Below are positions 9,304-18,641 of a stretch of 64,000 nucleotides of DNA, one piece after another. The stretch spans positions 1,178,001 to 1,242,000 of the forward strand of contig NZ_CP123967.1 of NCBI RefSeq assembly GCF_029917005.1. Reading direction: 5' to 3'. Position numbers and translations under genes: made by a program. How positions within the stretch are numbered: the stretch's first letter is position 1; every line of letters begins with the position of its first letter. The notes under the pieces are model-generated. The model made no database searches. It was given only the letters and a program-made list of their open reading frames with translations, and was not told where the DNA came from. This stretch comes from Tessaracoccus lacteus. Lineage in GTDB: Bacteria; Actinomycetota; Actinomycetes; Propionibacteriales; Propionibacteriaceae.

Positions 9304-10026
9304 TCACTCGAAGACGGGCTGGCGGGAGATCCACTCCGACAGTGACACGCGCGGGCCGGTGTAGAACGGCGTCTCCTCGCGGACGTGGAGGCGGGCCTCC
9401 ACGCCGCGCTGGTGACGCATCGCGTCGGTCAGGCGGTGCAGCTCGTCGGCCTCGAAGGCGAGGATCCACTCGTAGTCGCCCAGCGCGAAGCTTGACAGTG
9501 TCGACGCCACTACGTCCGGGTACTCGCGGCCGGCCATGCCGTGTTCGTAGAGCATCTTCGAGCGGTGTTCGTCGTCCAGGACGTACCAGTCGTAGCTGCG
9601 CACGAACGGGTAGACCGTCAGCCACGGGCGGGGGGCGAAGCCCGCGAAGCAGCTGGGCACGTGCGTCCGGTTGAACTCCGCTGGGCGGTGCACACCCATG
9701 ACGGACCAGACTGGCTCCAGGTACTGACCGAGCGAGCTCTGCCGGAACGCGTGGTAGCCAGCCTGCAGGTCGCGTGGGTCGCTGGCAAGCGTCCACACCA
9801 TCAGGTCCGCGTCCGCGCGGAAGCCGCCGACGTCGTAGAAGCCACGGACGGTCACGCCGGTCGACTCCAGGTCCTGCTCGGCGCGGTCGAGGGTCTCGTC
9901 GATCGCGGACAGCGGCGTGCACGTCGCGTAGACCGAGTACATCGCGTAGAGGGGGGAGGCGTTGATGGCCTCGAGGTCGACGTCGGTGGCGTCGCGCTCG
10001 TCGCGGCCGGGGTGCTTCACGGTCAT
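9304..10026 (-). CDS. hemQ: Coproheme decarboxylase (HemQ/ChdC)
   Basis: HemQ oxidatively decarboxylates two propionates of Fe-coproporphyrin III to make heme b, the last step of the Gram-positive pathway. The 240-residue product has the chlorite dismutase-like fold, with AMYSVYATCTPLS near the start and the active-site region YPFVRSYDWYVL containing the expected tyrosine. KMLYEHGMAGREYPDV follows and supplies the likely proximal histidine. The start ATG at 10026 has AAGGAG about 9 nt upstream; a longer in-frame extension is not supported. It lies downstream of hemH in a hemA-hemH-hemQ run. Confidence 0.95.
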   Translation of the reverse strand: MTVKHPGRDERDATDVDLEAINASPLYAMYSVYATCTPLSAIDETLDRAEQDLESTGVTVRGFYDVGGFRADADLMVWTLASDPRDLQAGYHAFRQSSLGQYLEPVWSVMGVHRPAEFNRTHVPSCFAGFAPRPWLTVYPFVRSYDWYVLDDEHRSKMLYEHGMAGREYPDVVASTLSSFALGDYEWILAFEADELHRLTDAMRHQRGVEARLHVREETPFYTGPRVSLSEWISRQPVFE

Positions 10027-10052
10027 GGGGGCTCCTTCGTCGGGTCGGGTGA

Positions 10053-11084
10053 TCAGCGGGGGAGGCAGTGCTCGCCGGCGCACGGCGCGCAGGCCAGCGC
10101 GGCGGAGCTCAGCTCGCCGCGTGCGACGGCCGCCAGCTCGACGAGCTTGTCGACGAGCAGTTCGACGAACTCGGGATCGTCATCGACGGTGCCGGCCCGC
10201 ACGTACGCCAGCCCCTGGGCCTCGGCGGTCTCGCTCGCCTGCGTGTCGAGGTCGTAGCGGACCTCCATGTGGTCCGAGATGAACCCGATGGGGGCCGTGA
10301 CGACGCCGACGACGCCCTCGAGCTCCTCCATGCGGTCGTTGACGTCGGGCTCCAGCCACGGGATGTGCGGCGACCCGGAGCGCGAGCAGTAGGTCAGCTC
10401 CCAGTCGAGTTCCTCGCCCAGCTCGGCCGACGCCACCTCGGCGACCTTCTCCGCGACCCGCAGCGTCTGCGCGTCGTAGCGCGTCGACGGGGCGCCCGAC
10501 CCGGAGGCGGCGTTCATCGCCAGCGGGATGGAGTGCGTCACGAACAGCAGCTTCGCTGTGCCGTCCCCGAGCTTCGCGCGCAGCTCCCGCCACGCGGCGG
10601 CGACGGCGCGGGCGTTGGCCCGGATGAACTGGGGGGACTCGGCGAAGGGTCCGACCTTGTCGAAGTGCACGGCCCCGTCGACGGCGGCCTCGGCACTGTC
10701 GAGGTCCTCGCGGTACTGGCGGCACGACGAGTAGGAGGAGTAGGCACTGGTGGCGAGCGCGGCGACGCGCTCGTGTCCGCCCGCGGCCAGCTGCTCGACC
10801 GTCTCGGCGAAGTAGGGGTGCCAGTTGCGGTTGCCGATCACGACGGGGACATCGATCCCGCGCCGGCCCAGCTCAGCCCGCAGCCGCTCCATCAGGGCGG
10901 CGTTCAGCTCGTTGAGCGGCGACTTCCCGCCGAACAGGTCGTAGTGCCGCGACACCTCGACGAGCCGCTCGTCCGGGATGTTCCTCCCGGCGGTGGCGTT
11001 GCGCATGAACGGCAGCACGTCCTCGGTCCGGTCCGGTCCCCCGTAGGAGGCCACGAGCACGGCCGTGTACGGCGCCAGGCTCAC
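10053..11084 (-). CDS. hemH: Coproporphyrin III ferrochelatase (CpfC/HemH)
   Basis: The enzyme inserts Fe2+ into coproporphyrin III. The 343-residue product shows the ferrochelatase blocks VLVASYGGPDRTEDVLPF, the metal-binding histidine region IGNRNWHPYF, LATSAYSSYSSCRQYRED, FVTHSIPLAMN and a PIGFISDHMEVRYDLD segment with the catalytic histidine. Actinobacterial ferrochelatases often carry a [2Fe-2S] cluster. The cysteine-rich C-terminus CAPCAGEHCLPR together with the cysteine in SSCRQY would fit such a cluster. GTG 11084 overlaps the hemA stop and has AGGAGG upstream. HemQ beside it shows that the substrate is coproporphyrin and not protoporphyrin. Confidence 0.94.
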   Translation of the reverse strand: MSLAPYTAVLVASYGGPDRTEDVLPFMRNATAGRNIPDERLVEVSRHYDLFGGKSPLNELNAALMERLRAELGRRGIDVPVVIGNRNWHPYFAETVEQLAAGGHERVAALATSAYSSYSSCRQYREDLDSAEAAVDGAVHFDKVGPFAESPQFIRANARAVAAAWRELRAKLGDGTAKLLFVTHSIPLAMNAASGSGAPSTRYDAQTLRVAEKVAEVASAELGEELDWELTYCSRSGSPHIPWLEPDVNDRMEELEGVVGVVTAPIGFISDHMEVRYDLDTQASETAEAQGLAYVRAGTVDDDPEFVELLVDKLVELAAVARGELSSAALACAPCAGEHCLPR

Positions 11085-12352
11085 ATGGCCTCCTGCATTC
11101 CGCTCACCGACTCCAGGTCGCACACCTTCAGATTCGTGACGGGGCATGTCTGCTCCTCCAGCTGGTCGGCATCGATCATGTCTGCCTGCCTGATGCCGTA
11201 CAGCTCGGCCATCGCCGTCAGGTACGCGTCGGTGCGTCCCTCCTCGGCGGCCTGGTGGGCGCGCGCGGAGGGAACGTGAAGCAGGCGGGTCGCGAGCCGG
11301 CGCAGGGCCAGCGCGGCGTCCTCGTGCGTCAGGTCGCGGTGGGGGAGACGGGCGACCTCGTCGGCGACCATGTCCATCACGGACTCGCGCAGACCGACGA
11401 CCACCGGGTCGACGACCCGGGCCCGCAGCTTGGTCATCGCTCCCGAGATGCCGGCGTTGACCAGCGACTTCGCGGCCCTGGCGTCCTCGGCGATGTGCTC
11501 ACCGACGTGCTCCTGGATGGTGGCCAGGTCGATCACGCGGACGCCGTCGAGGGTCGCGACGTCGGGGGCGACGTCGCGCTTGAGCGACAGGTCGAGGAAG
11601 GTGTGGGGGCGAAGCACGTCGGCCGACGTGATCGCGAAGGCGCCCTGCCCGCGGCAGGTGATGACGAGGTCGGCCTTCGCGAGGCCTTCGGTCAGGTGCG
11701 TGACGTGGGAGATGTCGTGGCCAGCGGCGAACGTGGCGGCGCGCCCCGAGAAGGAGTGGACCGTGATGTCGGTCACGCCGCGCTGACGCAGGGACGCGAC
11801 GACGGCGCCCGCGTAGGAGCCGGTGCCGACGATGAGCGCGCGGAGCCGCGGCCAGTCGATCGAGCCGATCAGGTCGAGTCCCGTGCTGACGACCGAACGG
11901 CCGGTCCCCTCGAGCGTGGTCTGGTTCGCGATCCGACGCGACGTCTTGAGCGCCTCCTCGATCGCGATGGTCAGCGGCAGCGACGCCTGGCCGGCCTCCT
12001 GCGACGCGCGCAGCGCGCGCTTGAGCTGGCCGGCGATCTCGCGCTCGCCGACCACCATCGAATCGAGCCCCGCGGCGACGCGGAACAGGTGGCCCAGCGC
12101 GGCCTCTCCGAGGTACAGATCCCACGCGGGGGCGGTGTCGTAGCCGCGGTTCAGCACGCTGCGCAGGCAGGAGTTCGGCACCTCGGCGACGGTGTCGAGG
12201 ATGACCTCCACGCGGTTGCACGTGCTCAGGAGGACGGCGCCGGCGACGCCCTGATACGAGAGCAGGGCCTCGGCAACGCCGTCGATGTGTTCGCTGACCC
12301 GGGCGACTTCGGTCAGGCCCTGGCGGTCGTGTTGGATGGAGAAGACTCGCAT
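11081..12352 (-). CDS. hemA: Glutamyl-tRNA reductase
   Basis: The enzyme reduces glutamyl-tRNA(Glu) to glutamate-1-semialdehyde, the first committed step of C5 heme synthesis. The 423-residue product has the catalytic cysteine C45 in LLSTCNRVEV, the substrate-binding segment FRVAAGLDSMVVGEREIAGQ, a nucleotide-binding region IVGTGSYAGAVVASL and the long C-terminal helical dimerisation part. The usual HHxxAP-like N-terminal motif appears as IQHDRQG. ATG 12352 is chosen as the conserved start; six extra upstream codons are unlikely. It heads the minus-strand hemA-hemH-hemQ operon and is divergent from hemE. Confidence 0.93.
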   Translation of the reverse strand: MRVFSIQHDRQGLTEVARVSEHIDGVAEALLSYQGVAGAVLLSTCNRVEVILDTVAEVPNSCLRSVLNRGYDTAPAWDLYLGEAALGHLFRVAAGLDSMVVGEREIAGQLKRALRASQEAGQASLPLTIAIEEALKTSRRIANQTTLEGTGRSVVSTGLDLIGSIDWPRLRALIVGTGSYAGAVVASLRQRGVTDITVHSFSGRAATFAAGHDISHVTHLTEGLAKADLVITCRGQGAFAITSADVLRPHTFLDLSLKRDVAPDVATLDGVRVIDLATIQEHVGEHIAEDARAAKSLVNAGISGAMTKLRARVVDPVVVGLRESVMDMVADEVARLPHRDLTHEDAALALRRLATRLLHVPSARAHQAAEEGRTDAYLTAMAELYGIRQADMIDADQLEEQTCPVTNLKVCDLESVSGMQEAM

Positions 12353-12409
12353 TGTCACAGTGGGGCCCATTCAACCACTTTTCGGAGGGTGAGGCAGAAT
12401 CTAGGCATC
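12353..12409. promoter_or_regulatory. Divergent hemA / hemE promoter region
   Basis: Only 57 bp separate the two divergent heme operons, so their promoters must overlap. On the plus strand CAGAAT (12395-12400) and TAGGCA (12402-12407) are candidate -10 boxes very close to the hemE ATG, implying a leaderless or nearly leaderless mRNA. I see no convincing operator palindrome. Confidence 0.45.
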
Positions 12410-13417
12410 ATGAGTGCACTGCTTTCCGCGCTGGGCGGACATCGTTCCAAGAGGCTCCCCGTCTGGTTCATGCGACAGGCCGGCCGATCACTTCCCGAGT
12501 ACAGGATCGCCAGAGCCGACACTACGATCCTCGAGGCGTGCCTCCAACCCGACCTGGCCGCCGAGATCACGCTGCAGCCCGTCCGCCGCCACGGCGTCGA
12601 TGCCGCGATCTTCTTCTCCGACATCATGACCCCGCTCGTGCTGGCCGGCGTCGACGTCGAGATCGTCTCCGGCATCGGCCCGGTCGTCGAGAACCCGATC
12701 CGCACGGCGGCCGACGTCGACCGCATCACCGGGAGCCGCATCGAGGACCTGAGCGCCATCACGGAGGCCGTCCGGCTCGTCGTGGCCGAGCTCGGCGACG
12801 AGACGCCGCTCATCGGCTTCGCCGGTGCCCCGTTCACGCTGGCCGCCTACCTCGTCGAGGGCCGCGGCTCCCGCGACCACCTCGCCGCCCGCTCGATGAT
12901 GCACGCCGAGCCCGAGGCCTGGCACCGGCTGCTGGACTGGGCGGCGCGGCTGTCTGGCCAGTTCCTCACCGCCCAGGTCGACGCCGGCGCCCGCGCCGTG
13001 CAGCTGTTCGACTCGTGGGCCGGGTCCCTGACCCGCGCCGACTACACCGGCTTCGTCGCCGACCACTCTGCGACGGCGCTGTCGTCCGTGGCGGGGCGCG
13101 TCCCGCGCATCCACTTCGGCACCGGCACCCGTCATCTCCTCACCGACATGGCCGGCTGCGGGGTCGAGGCGATGGGCATCGACTACCGCATCCCGCTCGA
13201 CGAGGCGGCCGCGGTCCTGCCCGGCCTCCCGCTGCAGGGCAACATCGACCCGGCCCTGCTGGCCGCCGGCTGGGGACCGTTGGAGGCCCACGCCCGCGAC
13301 GTCGTCGAGCGGGGAAAGGCCGCGCCTTCGCACGTGGTCAACCTCGGCCACGGCGTTCCCCCCACCACCGACCCCGCGGTGCTCACCGACCTGGTGGCGC
13401 TCATCCACGAGCTGTGA
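12410..13417 (+). CDS. hemE: Uroporphyrinogen decarboxylase
   Basis: The enzyme decarboxylates the four acetates of uroporphyrinogen III to give coproporphyrinogen III. The 335-residue length is normal. Signature regions are PVWFMRQAGRSLPEYR near the N-terminus, FFSDIMTPLVLAGVDVE with the catalytic aspartate, GFAGAPFTLAAYLVEG, VQLFDSWAG and VNLGHGVPPTTDP near the end. ATG 12410 is the conserved start; the longer upstream frame is antisense to hemA and rejected. The next gene starts inside its stop codon, so hemE through hemL form a chain of overlapping genes. Confidence 0.96.
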   Translation: MSALLSALGGHRSKRLPVWFMRQAGRSLPEYRIARADTTILEACLQPDLAAEITLQPVRRHGVDAAIFFSDIMTPLVLAGVDVEIVSGIGPVVENPIRTAADVDRITGSRIEDLSAITEAVRLVVAELGDETPLIGFAGAPFTLAAYLVEGRGSRDHLAARSMMHAEPEAWHRLLDWAARLSGQFLTAQVDAGARAVQLFDSWAGSLTRADYTGFVADHSATALSSVAGRVPRIHFGTGTRHLLTDMAGCGVEAMGIDYRIPLDEAAAVLPGLPLQGNIDPALLAAGWGPLEAHARDVVERGKAAPSHVVNLGHGVPPTTDPAVLTDLVALIHEL

Positions 13418-14703
13418 GCCGCGTCACGGTGGTCGGCGGCGGGCTGGCCGGCCTGCTCGCCGCGTACCGGCTCCTCGGCCGGGGACACCAGGTCGTGCTG
13501 TTCGAGTCCGCTCCGACGCCGGGCGGGATGATCGCGTCGATCGAGCTGGCCGGGCTCCGCGTCGACTCGGGGGCGGAGGCCTACGCCACGCGCGGCGGGA
13601 ACGTCGCGCCGCTGATGGCCGAGCTCGGGCTCGAGGTCGCCGGACCGACGGGGGACCCCTTCGTCTGGTGGCCAACCGGCAGCTACCCCCTGGCCACAGG
13701 GGTGCTCGGCATCCCGGCGTCCCGCGACGACCCCGCGCTGGCGGCCCTGACCGACGGAGAACGCGCCGTCGCCGCCCACGACGCGGAACTCGGATCCGAG
13801 GTCGGGGCGGACGCCACGACCGTCGGCGAACTCGTCGCCGCCCGGCTCGGGCAGGCGGTCGTCGACAAGCTGGTCGCGCCGCTCACCCAGGGCGTCTACG
13901 CCAGTGACCCTGCTCGGTTGTCGCTGGCCGTGGCTCCGGCGCTGCTGCCTGCGCTCGCGTCCGAGGGGTCGCTGATGGCGGCGGTGGCGAAGGTCCGGGG
14001 ACCCGGCGCGCCGTCGGTCCAGCAGCCCGTCGGAGGCATGTTCCGCCTGATCGACGTCCTCACCGAGCGGGTCCGGGAGCTGGGCGGCGAGATCCGCCTC
14101 GCGATGCCCGTGACGGCCCTCGCGCCCGGTGCCAGAGGCGGCTTCGTCGTCACCTGCCGCGACGGGTCGAGCATCGACAGCGACCGGGTCGTGCTCGCCG
14201 CGCCCGCGGCCGTGTCGCTGCGGCTCTTGGCCCAGCTGGGCGTCGAGGCGGAGGTCCCGGCCGTGAAGAAGGCCCGCCACGTCATGCTCGCCGTCACGAC
14301 CCCCGTGCTGCGCGACGACCCCGTCGGGTCCGGGGTCCTGATGGGCACCACGGCTCCGTCGGTCAGCGCCAAGGCGCTGACGCACTACTCCGCCAAGTGG
14401 CCCTGGGCCCGCGAGGGCACCGACGTCGAGGTGCTGCGGGTGTCCTACCCGGAGCACGTTTTCCCAACCCGCTCGCAAGCCGTTGCAGATGCGTCCGCGC
14501 TGACCGGGGTCGGCATCGACGACGCCGATGTCGTGGGTCTCGCGTCGCTAGGGTGGGAATCGATGCCAGTGCGAATCGCCCCCGCCACGCGCGACCACCT
14601 GCTGCAGGCCGCAGCGGGGGTCGGCGTCGAGCTGGTGGGCGCCTGGCTGGACGGCAACGGCATCTCCACCGTCGTCGCGGGAGTGGAGCGGGTGACCAGA
14701 TGA
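13414..14703 (+). CDS. hemY: Coproporphyrinogen III oxidase (HemY/CgoX)
   Basis: This FAD enzyme oxidises coproporphyrinogen III to coproporphyrin III, removing six electrons with O2. The 429-residue product opens with the dinucleotide-binding motif VVGGGLAGLLAAYRL, followed by VLFESAPTPGGMI and RVDSGAEAYATRGG. LTQGVYASDPARLSL in the middle and the C-terminal FAD-binding segment GAWLDGNGISTVVAGVE are also typical. Because hemQ is in the same cluster, the coproporphyrinogen activity is favoured over protoporphyrinogen oxidase. GTG 13414 overlaps the hemE stop; the hemC-hemD fusion starts inside its own stop. Confidence 0.93.
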   Translation: MSRVTVVGGGLAGLLAAYRLLGRGHQVVLFESAPTPGGMIASIELAGLRVDSGAEAYATRGGNVAPLMAELGLEVAGPTGDPFVWWPTGSYPLATGVLGIPASRDDPALAALTDGERAVAAHDAELGSEVGADATTVGELVAARLGQAVVDKLVAPLTQGVYASDPARLSLAVAPALLPALASEGSLMAAVAKVRGPGAPSVQQPVGGMFRLIDVLTERVRELGGEIRLAMPVTALAPGARGGFVVTCRDGSSIDSDRVVLAAPAAVSLRLLAQLGVEAEVPAVKKARHVMLAVTTPVLRDDPVGSGVLMGTTAPSVSAKALTHYSAKWPWAREGTDVEVLRVSYPEHVFPTRSQAVADASALTGVGIDDADVVGLASLGWESMPVRIAPATRDHLLQAAAGVGVELVGAWLDGNGISTVVAGVERVTR

Positions 14704-16328
14704 GGCTCAGGCTCGGCACGCGCGGCTCGGCGCTGGCCGTCGGACAGTCCGGAATCGTCGCGGACCTGGTCCGCGGGCTGGGCCACGAGGTCGACCTCGT
14801 CCGCATCAGGACGGGTGGAGACGTCGAGCAGGGGTCCCTGACGAGGCTCGGCACGCTGGGCGTGTTCGCGGCCGAGCTGCGCCAGGCGCTCCTCGACGAC
14901 CGCGTGGACTTCGCCGTGCACTCCCTGAAGGACCTTCCCGTCGCGCCGGTACCCGGCCTGACGATCGTCGCGGTGCCCGGCCGCGAGGATCCGCACGACG
15001 CGTTGTGTGCCCGCGACGGGCTCACGCTGGCCGGGCTTCCCGCCGGCGCCACCGTCGGCACCGGGTCGCCGCGCCGCGTCGCCCAACTGCGAGCGCTCCG
15101 CCCCGACCTGAGCTTCGTCGACGTCCGGGGCAACGTCGGGACGCGGCTCGCCCGGGTTGCGTCGGGAGACCTCGACGCCGTCGTGCTGGCCGCAGCCGGC
15201 CTGCGGCGCCTCGGCCTCGACAGCCACATCACGGACCTGCTCGGCATCCTGCCGGCCCCCGGCCAGGGGGCGTTGGCCGTCGAGTGCCGGGCCACCGACA
15301 CCGAGGTGCAGGCCATCCTGGCGGCCCTCGACGACCCTGCTGTGCACGCCGCCATCGACGCGGAGCGGGCCGTGCTCGCCGGGCTCGGCGGGGGGTGCGC
15401 CGCACCCATCGCGGCCTGGGCGCACGACGGCATCATCACGGGCGGCGTCTTCGCCCTCGACGGCACCTCCGCGGCCCACGCCACCAGGGCTCTCGAGGCC
15501 GGCGCGGGTGAGAGGATCGTCGCCGACCTGCTCGCCGCGGGCGCCGCCGACCTCACCGACCTGGGCGCCACCCGCGGATCGCGGCTGGCCGAACTGCACG
15601 ACGACACGTCGCTGTGGGGATCGGACAAGGTGCTGGCCGGCACGCGAGTCTTCCTCCCGCGCCCCGAGGGCGCCCTCGCCGAGGGCATCCGGGCGGCCGG
15701 CGCGGAGGTCGTCGCCCACCCCGTCCAGCACCACCGCACGGTGCCGGCCGACGTCGCGCTCGACGGCGCCGACTGGGTCGCTTTCACGTCCGCCGCGACG
15801 CTGGACGCGCTCGATCAGCTCGGCGTCCTGGTGCCGGAGGGGCCACGCATCGCGGCGGTCGGAGCCTCCACCGCGGAAGCGCTCGCTGCCCGCGGCATCG
15901 ACGTCGACCTCGTGCCCGAGGGGCCGTCGACCGCCGCCTCCCTCGTCGAGGCCTTCCCCTCCGGCCACGGCACCGTCGTGATCCCCGGCTCCGCGCTCAG
16001 CTCGGCGACGCTCGCTGACGGCCTTGCCGCCAAGGGATGGCGCGTGACCGCGGTGCCCGTCTACACCGTTGAGCCCGTGCGGCAGCTGCCGCAGACCCTG
16101 CTCGAGGAGTGGCGCCTCGGACACTTCGACGTCGTCGTCGTCACGGCCGGATCGATCGGTCGGGCGGTGGGCGGTCTGCTCGGCTGGCCCGAGGGGGTCC
16201 GCGTCGTGGCCTTCGGCGAACCCACCGCCCGGGCGCTGGCCGAGCAGGGCGTCCGGGTGCACGCCGTCGCACAGACCCAGGACGCCGCCGGCGTCATCGA
16301 AGCCATTTCCTCGTTGGGAGAGTCATGA
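14700..16328 (+). CDS. hemCD: Fused hydroxymethylbilane synthase / uroporphyrinogen III synthase
   Basis: One 542-residue protein joins two consecutive heme enzymes. Residues 1 to about 300 are porphobilinogen deaminase: RLGTRGSALAVGQ, FAVHSLKDLPVAP with the catalytic Asp, GTGSPRRVAQ, DVRGNVGTRLARV with R143, LPAPGQGALAVECR, and C233 in GGGCAAPIAA, which anchors the dipyrromethane cofactor. Residues from about 310 to 542 form the two-lobed uroporphyrinogen III synthase: VFLPRPEGALAEGI, DWVAFTSAATL, AAVGASTAEAL, VVIPGS, VVVTAGSIGRAVGG, VVAFGEPTARAL. All key residues of the first enzyme are present. ATG 14700 overlaps the hemY stop, and hemB starts in the stop of this gene. A degenerate paralogue lies at 18642-20321. 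Confidence 0.95.
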   Translation: MRLRLGTRGSALAVGQSGIVADLVRGLGHEVDLVRIRTGGDVEQGSLTRLGTLGVFAAELRQALLDDRVDFAVHSLKDLPVAPVPGLTIVAVPGREDPHDALCARDGLTLAGLPAGATVGTGSPRRVAQLRALRPDLSFVDVRGNVGTRLARVASGDLDAVVLAAAGLRRLGLDSHITDLLGILPAPGQGALAVECRATDTEVQAILAALDDPAVHAAIDAERAVLAGLGGGCAAPIAAWAHDGIITGGVFALDGTSAAHATRALEAGAGERIVADLLAAGAADLTDLGATRGSRLAELHDDTSLWGSDKVLAGTRVFLPRPEGALAEGIRAAGAEVVAHPVQHHRTVPADVALDGADWVAFTSAATLDALDQLGVLVPEGPRIAAVGASTAEALAARGIDVDLVPEGPSTAASLVEAFPSGHGTVVIPGSALSSATLADGLAAKGWRVTAVPVYTVEPVRQLPQTLLEEWRLGHFDVVVVTAGSIGRAVGGLLGWPEGVRVVAFGEPTARALAEQGVRVHAVAQTQDAAGVIEAISSLGES

Positions 16329-17290
16329 TCACCGTCCGTCCGAGAAGGCTGCGCACCACGCCCGCCATGCGGCGTCTCGTGCGCGAGGTCAACCCGCGCC
16401 CCTCGCAGCTCGTGCTGCCGATGTTCGTCGGCGAGTCCGGCGCCGACATCTCCTCGATGCCCGGCGTGCGGCGCCACGACCTCGACGGGCTCAGGCGGGC
16501 CGCCGTCGACGCTGTCGAGGCCGGCGTCGGCGGGCTGATGCTGTTCGGTGTGCCGGACGAGGCGGACAAGGACGACCGCGGAACTCAGGCGTGGGCCGCT
16601 GACGGCATCCTGCAGCGCGGGCTCAGCGCCCTGCGCGAGGCGGTCGGCGACGACACCGTCATCATGGCCGACACCTGCCTGGACGAGTTCACCACGCACG
16701 GCCACTGCGGCTTTCTCACGCCCGACGGCCGCGTCGACAACGACCCGACGCTCGCAGCCTACGTCTCGATGGCCATTGCACAGGCCGCCGCCGGCGCGCA
16801 CGTCGTCGCCCCCTCGGGGATGATGGACGGTCAGGTCGAGGCCATCCGCGCAGGCCTGGACGGCGAGGGCTTCGAGGACGTCGCGATCCTTGCGTACGCG
16901 GCCAAGTACGCATCTGCCTTCTATGGCCCCTTCCGGGAGGCCGTCGACTCCACGCTCACGGGCGACCGGAAGACGTACCAGCAGGACCCCGCGAACCGGC
17001 GAGAGGGCCTGCGTGAGGCCGAGCTCGACCTCGCGGAGGCCGCCGACATGGTCATGGTCAAGCCGGCCGGCTACTACCTGGACGTCCTGGCCGACGTCGC
17101 CGAGATCTCCGACGTGCCGGTGGCCGCCTACCAGGTGTCGGGGGAGTACGCGATGATCGAGGCCGCGGCCGCCAACGGCTGGATCGACCGTCAGCGGGCG
17201 ATCGACGAGTCCGTGACCGCGATCGTGCGGGCCGGCGCGGACATCGTGCTGACCTACTGGGCCAAGGAACTCGCAGGATGGTGGAAGTGA
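16325..17290 (+). CDS. hemB: Delta-aminolevulinic acid dehydratase (porphobilinogen synthase)
   Basis: The enzyme condenses two aminolevulinates to porphobilinogen. The 321-residue product has the two Schiff-base lysine regions [19 protein letters not shown] and [11 protein letters not shown], and ends with the usual [11 protein letters not shown]. The metal motif reads [14 protein letters not shown]: the first and third positions of the zinc triad are Cys but the middle one is Asp, an intermediate between zinc and magnesium types. [12 protein letters not shown] is also conserved. ATG 16325 overlaps the hemCD stop. hemL overlaps its end by 13 bp. Confidence 0.96.
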   Translation: MITVRPRRLRTTPAMRRLVREVNPRPSQLVLPMFVGESGADISSMPGVRRHDLDGLRRAAVDAVEAGVGGLMLFGVPDEADKDDRGTQAWAADGILQRGLSALREAVGDDTVIMADTCLDEFTTHGHCGFLTPDGRVDNDPTLAAYVSMAIAQAAAGAHVVAPSGMMDGQVEAIRAGLDGEGFEDVAILAYAAKYASAFYGPFREAVDSTLTGDRKTYQQDPANRREGLREAELDLAEAADMVMVKPAGYYLDVLADVAEISDVPVAAYQVSGEYAMIEAAAANGWIDRQRAIDESVTAIVRAGADIVLTYWAKELAGWWK

Positions 17291-18576
17291 ACCGCGACCA
17301 GGAACTCTTCGAGCGCGCCCGCCGCGTGATCCCGGGCGGCGTCGACTCGCCCGTCAGGGCCTTCGGGTCGGTCGGCGGTACCCCGCTGTTCATCTCCCGC
17401 GCCGAGGGTGCGTACGTCTTCGACGAGAACGGCGACCGCTACGTCGACCTTGTCTGCTCGTGGGGGCCGGCGCTGCTGGGTCACGCGCACCCCGAGGTCG
17501 TCGCGGCCGTCCGCGAGGCCGCCGTGAGGGGCCTGTCCTTCGGCGCCCCGACCTTGGCCGAGGTCGAGCTCGCCGAAGCCGTGCGCGCGAGGGTGCCCGC
17601 CGCCGAGCAGGTCCGTTTCGTGTCGACAGGCACCGAGGCCACCATGACCGCGGTCCGGCTGGCCCGCGGCGCCACGGGCCGCGACGCCATCGTCAAGTTC
17701 GCCGGCTGCTACCACGGACACTCCGACGCGCTGCTCGCCGCCGCCGGGTCCGGCGTCGCCACGCAGGGCCTGCCCGGCTCCGCCGGCGTCACGCAGGCAG
17801 CCGCCCGCGACACCATCGTCGTCGACTACAACGACCTGGACGCGCTGGAGCGGGTCTTCGCCGAGGCGGGCGACCGGATCGCGGCCGTCATCACCGAGGC
17901 CGCCCCCTGCAACATGGGCGTCGTCGCGCCCGCGCCGGGCTTCAACGCTGCCCTGCGTGACCTGACCAGCCGCCACGGCGCGCTCCTGATCGTCGACGAG
18001 GTCCTCACCGGCTTCCGCGTCCACGGGGGCGGCTGGCTCGGGCTCGAGGGCAACGCGTACGCGCCCGACCTCGTGACGTTCGGCAAGGTCGTCGGCGGCG
18101 GCATGCCGCTGGCCGCGCTCGGCGGCCGGGCCGACCTCATGCAGCTGCTCGCCCCCGTCGGGCCCGTCTACCAGGCCGGCACGCTGTCGGGGAACCCGCT
18201 GGCCACCGCCGCCGGCCTCGCGACGCTCCGGCTGGCCGACCGCGGCATCTACGGCCACGTCGACGACCGCTCGACCCAGCTGCAACTCGCCGTCGGCGAG
18301 GCGCTGACCGCCGCGGGGGTGCCGCACGTCGTGCAGAACGCCGGGAACCTGTTCTCCGTCTTCTTCCGCGACGGGGAGGTCTCCACCTACGACGACGCCA
18401 AGGCGCAGGACCAGGCGGCGTTCGCCCGGTTCTTCCACGCCATGCTCGACCAGAAGGTGGCCCTGCCGCCGTCGGCGTTCGAGGCCTGGTTCCTGTCCGC
18501 AGCCCACGATGACAAGGCCATGGACCAGATCGTCTCCGCACTTCCGGCAGCGGCACGCGCCGCGGCGGGTTCATGA
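17278..18576 (+). CDS. hemL: Glutamate-1-semialdehyde 2,1-aminomutase
   Basis: This PLP enzyme moves the amino group of glutamate-1-semialdehyde to form aminolevulinate. The 432-residue product has [16 protein letters not shown] at the N-terminus, the [18 protein letters not shown] phosphate-binding region, [25 protein letters not shown] and the PLP lysine in [17 protein letters not shown]. Length is normal. ATG 17278 overlaps hemB by 13 bp; GTG 17287 is an alternative. With hemA, hemB, hemCD, hemE, hemY, hemH and hemQ it completes every step from glutamyl-tRNA to heme within 9.3 kb. Confidence 0.96.
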   Translation: MVEVNRDQELFERARRVIPGGVDSPVRAFGSVGGTPLFISRAEGAYVFDENGDRYVDLVCSWGPALLGHAHPEVVAAVREAAVRGLSFGAPTLAEVELAEAVRARVPAAEQVRFVSTGTEATMTAVRLARGATGRDAIVKFAGCYHGHSDALLAAAGSGVATQGLPGSAGVTQAAARDTIVVDYNDLDALERVFAEAGDRIAAVITEAAPCNMGVVAPAPGFNAALRDLTSRHGALLIVDEVLTGFRVHGGGWLGLEGNAYAPDLVTFGKVVGGGMPLAALGGRADLMQLLAPVGPVYQAGTLSGNPLATAAGLATLRLADRGIYGHVDDRSTQLQLAVGEALTAAGVPHVVQNAGNLFSVFFRDGEVSTYDDAKAQDQAAFARFFHAMLDQKVALPPSAFEAWFLSAAHDDKAMDQIVSALPAAARAAAGS

Positions 18577-18584
18577 GAAACTAG

Positions 18585-18600
18585 GCACACTTTCGTGTGC
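18585..18600 (+). other. Short hairpin in the hemL - second hemCD spacer
   Basis: GCACAC at 18585-18590 and GTGTGC at 18595-18600 form a perfect 6-bp stem with a TTTC loop, without a following T tract. It is too weak for a clear terminator and may be a leader structure or an operator for the gene starting at 18642. Confidence 0.4.
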
Positions 18601-18641
18601 GATGTACTTCGGCCATAGGCGGCCTGAGGGAAGGAATCATT

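Noticed and set aside
7371-9364. Open frames with LSKRPERSEGTQLTP-type peptides in several places
   Set aside because: These are translations of the repeat module; the same peptide appears wherever the repeat runs in that frame, without start-site or ribosome-site support.
18597-18641. Upstream ATG for the second HemC-HemD protein
   Set aside because: The extension has no similarity to HemC, while GTG 18642 gives the family N-terminus with a GGAAGGA site.
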